In this document: positions 41,983 through 46,186 of the stretch, one piece after another
Layout: every line of letters starts with the position of its first letter
Numbering within the stretch: the stretch's first letter is position 1
NCBI GenBank assembly: GCA_016209705.1
Contig: JACQVR010000012.1
Location: 1 to 46,186, forward strand
DNA length: 46,186 nt
Origin: Planctomycetota bacterium
GTDB lineage: Bacteria > Planctomycetota > MHYJ01 > JACPRB01
Direction: 5' to 3'
Program-made: the position numbers and the translations under genes
The notes under the pieces: model-generated
Database searches by the model: none
Seen by the model: the letters and a program-made list of their open reading frames with translations, nothing else
What the model was told of the DNA's origin: nothing

Positions 41983-43215
41983 GAAATCGGCCTGAAAGCG
42001 CAACGCCAGGATGTCCGCATCCCCCACGTTGTCCAGGTCCGCCAGGATGTAGTTGAGCATCACGCGGAAGTTCGGGTTCAGGTACCAGTTTACGCCCGCC
42101 GTGATGTCCGTCAGCTCGCCACCCAAGATCGGGTCGTCCTCGAGGTCGAGCATCGAGAACCGAAGCGTCAGCTCGATCGCTCCCAATCCGCCTTTGACTC
42201 CGAAGTTCTCCTTCGGCTTGGTGCGGCTGAAGGCGCCTTCGGTTTTGCTGTACCCCCGGTGCTCTCCGGTGACGAAATAGCTGGCGTAGACGTAGAACCC
42301 GGAAAACGACGGATCGGTCGCGGGCTCGGAGTCCACGCTGGCGATCATGTACTCGGTCTGGAGCGAGAAAGAGCCGTATACGAGCGCTCCTTCGACGCCG
42401 ATCAGCGTGACCCGGTCCGCCTCGAAGTTGCCCGTGTCCACGAAACGGTCCGACAGACCCACCTCGGGCCGCTGGCGGAAGCGGAGCGCGTCGTCGTTGG
42501 GGCCCCGGAGGCTTCCGGCAAGGCCGACGTGAACGAGCTGTCCGCCGTTGTCCTCATACCAGGGCAGGCCGGTGACGCGCGCCGTGACGGCGCTCTCGCC
42601 CTCGACGGACGCGTTGCCGAAGTCGTCGGTGTCGCGGAAGACTCCGACCGCCCACGTGACCCGATCCTCGGCCGCCGTGTTGTAGACCATCCCGCCGGTA
42701 TTACGCGTGGGCGCGAACACGTTGGGAAGGCTCCGCTCCAGGAAGGTGATATAGTTGCTGCTGGTGAGCTCCTCCAGGCTGAACGGCTCCTTGAACTGGC
42801 CGATCTTGACGTTCCCGATTGTGGGGAGCTTTTTCACGCCCAGATACACGTCTTTGAAGTCCGCATCGCCGCCGGCGAAGTCGAATTGGGCCTTGAAGAA
42901 GAAGTTCTCATAGATGTCGCCCGAGGCGTACAGGCGCGCGCGGCGGAAGAGGGTCCCGTCTTCCTGGTCTCCGATGGCGGTCGTAATACTGTCGTCATGG
43001 CTGACCCAGACCCAGTCGTTGTGGATCCGGCCGCCGATCTTCATGCGGAAATGCTTGTCGGCCGTCTCGAAGTTGAGGCCCTCCTTCCAGAACGCGCGGA
43101 AGTCGCCGTTCTGCGGATTCTGTGAAGACCCGGGCGGCTTCTCGTCTTGCGCGTTCGCGGCTTGCATGGTCCACAGGGCGGTCAGGATCATCATCGCCAT
43201 CGCCGGCATCCGCAT
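41980..43215 (-). CDS. Phosphate-selective porin (OprO/OprP family)
   Basis: This 411-residue outer-membrane porin has a signal peptide MRMPAMAMMILTALWTMQAANA and AGGGAGG before the ATG. Barrel sequence typical of the family includes FRMKIGGRIHNDWVWV, FFFKAQFDFAGGDADFKDVY, NVKIGQFKEPFSLEELTSS and VNWYLNPNFRVMLNYIL, and it ends RFQADF with a terminal Phe. It would pass phosphate or polyphosphate into the periplasm for PstS. It leads the phosphate gene run and has a four-unit PhoB-like box upstream. The stop codon lies inside the repeat unit described downstream. Confidence 0.93.
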   Translation of the reverse strand: MRMPAMAMMILTALWTMQAANAQDEKPPGSSQNPQNGDFRAFWKEGLNFETADKHFRMKIGGRIHNDWVWVSHDDSITTAIGDQEDGTLFRRARLYASGDIYENFFFKAQFDFAGGDADFKDVYLGVKKLPTIGNVKIGQFKEPFSLEELTSSNYITFLERSLPNVFAPTRNTGGMVYNTAAEDRVTWAVGVFRDTDDFGNASVEGESAVTARVTGLPWYEDNGGQLVHVGLAGSLRGPNDDALRFRQRPEVGLSDRFVDTGNFEADRVTLIGVEGALVYGSFSLQTEYMIASVDSEPATDPSFSGFYVYASYFVTGEHRGYSKTEGAFSRTKPKENFGVKGGLGAIELTLRFSMLDLEDDPILGGELTDITAGVNWYLNPNFRVMLNYILADLDNVGDADILALRFQADF

Positions 43216-43340
43216 ATTGAATCCTCCCTAGCGTTCGGTGCGCCGCGGGCGCCGCCCCGTCTGTTCATCCCGTGATCCCGAAACGGGACGGACAGGCGGG
43301 GCTTCCAAGCGTCCCCGGCGCGCGCATGGTGCTTTGGGCA

Positions 43341-43380
43341 CGTGAAGAGCGTATGAGGACATTGTTAAGTTCACGTGAAG
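43341..43380 (-). promoter_or_regulatory. PhoB-box-like repeats upstream of the porin
   Basis: On the minus strand four 7-mers lie at an exact 11-bp step: CTTCACG (43374-43380), CTTAACA (43363-43369), CCTCATA (43352-43358), CTTCACG (43341-43347). CTTAACA-N3-TC[CT]TCAT is shared with the pstS upstream region. The pattern equals two adjacent PhoB boxes. The spacing to the porin ATG, 126 bases, leaves room for a -10 and a leader. Confidence 0.7.
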
Positions 43381-44081
43381 GCCGGCTCAAATTTTTTTTC
43401 CGCGGCGATGTGAGAAATGCGCTTTTCATTCAGGAGGGATTGGACGAGTTGAGCGGCCTGAACGTCTTCGATGAAAAGACGCTGGCCGAAATCGCGGAGC
43501 GGATTCAGGGCGACGAATTCACGGAGAGCCTGTGCTTTCTGTATCACCTTCCGAATGAAGGCTGCCGGCACACAAACTTGATCAGTGTTGGCGCCTCCGC
43601 GCCCGATCCCGACGCGCAAAGGTATGCCATTTCTCTCGCCCAATCGATGGTCGGCGCCAAGTGGATCCGACTCGATCTCAAGATGCGTCGCTCCTGGGCT
43701 CGTGGCGAGCCCGTCTTGTGGCACGACTGGTACGCGATCCGCTCGTTCGAGCATTTCGCGCGAAGATGGGAGTGGTCCATTGCCACGAAGTGCATCGCTT
43801 CCGGAAACGAGGAGGACGCGCGGGCGTTCTACAAGGTCATCCAATCCGCTCGTGGCCAGATGCCGCGACCGCTGAATTGGCTGCCCTATGAGTCTCGGGA
43901 TCAAACTTTGATTCTCATGATTTTGACACCCGGCCGGACGCTTTTGTACCGGCCGGGACCCCAAGGGATAGTTTTTAAGGACGCGGTCGCCATGGCGCGG
44001 ATCGTTCAAGATGACCGAGCAAAGGGATATCGGATCGCCGAAGTGGTCGCAGGGAACGCATGGGATTCGGATGAAAGGTGA
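43353..44081 (+). CDS. Hypothetical protein, no recognised family
   Basis: The open frame reaches from GTG 43272 to TGA 44081. ATG 43353 gives 242 residues, and GTG 43410 would give 223. No start has a good ribosome-binding site, so the 5' end is uncertain, and the earlier starts lie in the porin's PhoB-box region. The protein is soluble, with no signal peptide, and rich in Trp/Arg in the middle (RRSWARGEPVLWHDWYAIR). It contains FEHFARRWEWSIATKCIAS and TLILMILTPGRTLLYRPG. I cannot assign a function. It overlaps the following fragment by four bases (GTGA). Confidence 0.6.
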   Translation: MRTLLSSREGRLKFFFRGDVRNALFIQEGLDELSGLNVFDEKTLAEIAERIQGDEFTESLCFLYHLPNEGCRHTNLISVGASAPDPDAQRYAISLAQSMVGAKWIRLDLKMRRSWARGEPVLWHDWYAIRSFEHFARRWEWSIATKCIASGNEEDARAFYKVIQSARGQMPRPLNWLPYESRDQTLILMILTPGRTLLYRPGPQGIVFKDAVAMARIVQDDRAKGYRIAEVVAGNAWDSDER

Positions 44082-44593
44082 GTGATGAAACACGCATTGC
44101 CCATTATTTGGGGCCTTGGGCCTCCACGAGTCCGCTTACAGTTGCGCACTCAGACCATGCTTCAGCGGTGCACAACGGCTATCTATACGCGCTCGGCAGG
44201 TACGACATGGTAACGGGTGTCGTCAACACCGTTGAATACTCGCGGATTAATGCGGACGGAACCTTGAGGGAGTGGACGTACACGAGTCCGTTTGTGTCCT
44301 CGCGCTGGCGTCACTCTTCAGTAGCTTACAACGGGCATCTCTACGCTATCGGCGGCATGGCTCCCACCATTACCAATGCCGTCGAAGTCGCGCGGATCGT
44401 AACCGTTGACTCGGATGCAGTACAGAGCCGTTTCTTCTTGCGCGGTGCCTACTCTCATCTCGTAGATTTGGGAAACGACGGTCCGGTCAAGTCCATCTTC
44501 CTCAGTGGGCCATTGGCTCCAGGTGGCAAGGTTAATCTCCAAATCCGGCTGGCGGCGGATGACGCCGTCCTCGACAATGAAAAGACCTTGTAA
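44078..44593 (+). pseudogene. Kelch-repeat protein fragment truncated by IS insertion
   Basis: The 171 readable codons carry two Kelch units, each with a YNGHLYAIGG-type core: HNGYLYALGRYD, then INADGTLREWTYTSPF and YNGHLYAIGGMAP. A beta-rich segment follows (GAYSHLVDLGNDGPVKSIFL, GKVNLQIRLAADD). Proteins of this kind are normally secreted and much longer, with several more repeats at the N-terminus, so the gene looks cut at both ends. Its TAA (44591-44593) lies in the left terminal repeat of the IS66-type element, so the insertion supplied the stop. Confidence 0.7.
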
Positions 44594-46186
44594 CTGTTTA
44601 GCGCCCAAGGACCGATCAAGGTCAAAAAGAATTCCCTGAAGGAGAGGTTTTCTGCCGATACATTTTTTGGATGGAGAGGGGATGCGGGCACGAAGTGGAG
44701 CTGGAAGCTCTGCGCCGCGAAAACACTGCGCTGAAGCAGCGGGTAGCGGAACTGGAACGGCTCGTCGCCGATCTGCAGAAGAAGCTGGAAGAAGCTCTTC
44801 GTGCCCAGAAGCGCCAAGCGGCCCCCTTCTCCAAAGGGCCTCCCCAAACCGATCCCAAGCGACCGGGACGCAAGCCCGGCGAGCACTATGGCATCAAAGC
44901 CCATCGCCAGCCGCCCCCGACGATCGACGAGATCATTCCCGTAGCACTGCCGGAGTTCTGCGAATGTGGAGGCGAGCCGGAATTTCTGGAGACGGCTCAT
45001 CAGTACCAGACCGAGATCCCCCGAAGACCTATCTACCGGCGTTTCGACATCGCGCTGGGACGTTGCCGTCGCTGCGGGCGGCAGGTGCAGGGACGGCATC
45101 CGCTTCAGACTTCGGACGCCTTGGGAGCGGCGGCATCGCAGATAGGTCCCGATGCCCAAGCTATGACAGCGCTGTTGAAGGACAAACTGGGCGTTTCGTA
45201 TGGAGATATCCAGACCGTTCTGTCCGATTTTTTTCAGATTTCTCTGACCCGGGGTGGCGCCAGTCACATCGTGCTTCGAACCGGACAGCGTGTCGATGCT
45301 GCCTATCAAGGCATCAAGCAGGTGATGCGACAAAGCCGAGCGGTTTATCCCGACGAGACCGGATGGAAGGTTCGCGGTCTGCTTCAGTGGATGTGGGTCT
45401 TCGTGGAAAAGACGGTGAGCTTGTTTGTGATCCGCCCCAGCCGTGGCTACGACGTTCCCACCGAGATTTTGGGGGCCGATTACAGCGGGGACATGATTCA
45501 CGATGGATGGGGTCCTTACGACCGTTTCACGAAAGCCCATCATCAGCAGTGCCTTCAGCATCTGATCCGCCGCGCCAAACTTTTGATCCAGACGGGCACT
45601 CGTGGAGCGGTTCGATTTCCCCGGGCGGTGCTGGAGATTCTGCAGAAGAGTTTTGTCCTTCGGGACCGCCGGGATGCCAAAACGATTTCTCCGCACGGCT
45701 TGGCGGTGGCGATTGGACAGCTTCAGTCTCGGCTGGAATACTGGTTGGGCGGTCGATTCCAAAACACGGCCAATTTCAGATTTGCCAAGCACCTGTGGTC
45801 GCATCGCAACGACCTCTTCTTGTTCCTGAGGCATCCAGGGATCGAAGCGACCAGTTGGCCGGCGGATCATGCGATCCGGCCCGCCGTCGTCAACCGGAAG
45901 GTATTCGGAGGAAACAGGGAGCCTTCGGGAGCCGAAGCTCAGGAACGCCTCGCGAGCATCGCCGCGACCTGCGCCCAGCGAGGTGTGGCTGTCTTCCAGT
46001 ACCTCAGCCAAGTTCTTCGTGCGACCTCCGATCAGCGCGATCGCCTGGCCTGTCATCTCTTGCAACTCCCCGCACCTACATAGCCCCTTGGGGGCAAAGG
46101 CGACAGAAAAACAGTTCTGGGCATACGGTTCTGCGCCTCCCAGCAGGCACGCTTGGTTTTAGTATCTACCCGCTAAACAGAGACAA
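44588..46186 (+). mobile_element. IS66-family insertion sequence
   Basis: Terminal inverted repeats are TTGTAACTGTTTAGCG (44588-44603) and its 14-of-16 complement at 46171-46186. The ends most likely start at GTAA (44590), as in IS66 elements, which makes the element about 1.6 kb. It carries a single transposase gene and no tnpA/tnpB, the layout of the IS66 subgroup with one gene. The right end coincides with the window end, so any target duplication cannot be checked. Confidence 0.85.
44671..46083 (+). CDS. IS66-family transposase
   Basis: This 470-residue DDE transposase has an N-terminal leucine-zipper coiled coil (ELEALRRENTALKQRVAELE), a basic Pro-rich stretch with KRPGRKPGEHYG, then a zinc-finger-like region (FCECGGEPEF and CRRCGRQVQGRH). 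The catalytic core includes AVYPDETGWKVRG with the first Asp and IHDGWGPYDRF with the second. The final Glu is probably in NREPSGAEAQERL. The frame is full length with no interruption, so the element may still be active. Confidence 0.92.
   Translation: MERGCGHEVELEALRRENTALKQRVAELERLVADLQKKLEEALRAQKRQAAPFSKGPPQTDPKRPGRKPGEHYGIKAHRQPPPTIDEIIPVALPEFCECGGEPEFLETAHQYQTEIPRRPIYRRFDIALGRCRRCGRQVQGRHPLQTSDALGAAASQIGPDAQAMTALLKDKLGVSYGDIQTVLSDFFQISLTRGGASHIVLRTGQRVDAAYQGIKQVMRQSRAVYPDETGWKVRGLLQWMWVFVEKTVSLFVIRPSRGYDVPTEILGADYSGDMIHDGWGPYDRFTKAHHQQCLQHLIRRAKLLIQTGTRGAVRFPRAVLEILQKSFVLRDRRDAKTISPHGLAVAIGQLQSRLEYWLGGRFQNTANFRFAKHLWSHRNDLFLFLRHPGIEATSWPADHAIRPAVVNRKVFGGNREPSGAEAQERLASIAATCAQRGVAVFQYLSQVLRATSDQRDRLACHLLQLPAPT

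Overview
The window looks like a GC-rich, Gram-negative bacterial chromosome segment. Outer-membrane barrels, lipoproteins and a phosphate porin support that, but nothing here fixes the phylum. No rRNA or tRNA was seen. It starts inside a CRISPR repeat and ends at the outer edge of an IS66-type element, so it may be a whole contig bounded by repeats.

Region 1 (1-8949, minus strand) is a type I-E CRISPR-Cas locus: cas3, cas8e, cse2, cas6e, cas7e, cas5e, cas1, cas2, then the array. The order is unusual because cas6e sits before cas7e. A toxin-antitoxin pair with a frameshifted toxin lies on the opposite strand in the gap between them.

Region 2 (about 9130-32703, plus strand) starts with a small zinc-ribbon membrane protein. 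A close sigma-54-type promoter match (9727-9741) then precedes a tightly packed run of about 21 kb: an outer-membrane barrel, a VTC-type polyphosphate polymerase domain protein, a thymidylate-kinase-like protein fused to nine 27-residue repeats, a DUF4956 membrane protein, four tandem CotH-kinase lipoproteins, and a Pel exopolysaccharide set (pelA split in two, pelB, pelD, pelE, pelF, pelG; no pelC seen). It closes with glmS, which makes the amino-sugar precursor, and a sigma-54 activator. The pelA deacetylase gene and the activator each carry an in-frame TAA. I read the run as one system for making, exporting and possibly phosphorylating a cationic amino-sugar polymer. The link between the CotH/VTC half and the Pel half is inferred from gene packing.

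Region 3 (32735-43380, minus strand) is a complete phosphate-starvation regulon: an OprP/OprO-type porin, pstS, pstC, pstA, pstB, phoU, phoB, phoR. Phased 7-bp repeats resembling PhoB boxes precede the porin and pstS. Three spacers hold GGAGAT-rich repeats that begin at the stop codon of the upstream gene.

Region 4 (43353-46186) holds an unrecognised gene, a Kelch-repeat fragment cut off by an IS66-type insertion, and the IS itself with 16-bp terminal inverted repeats.
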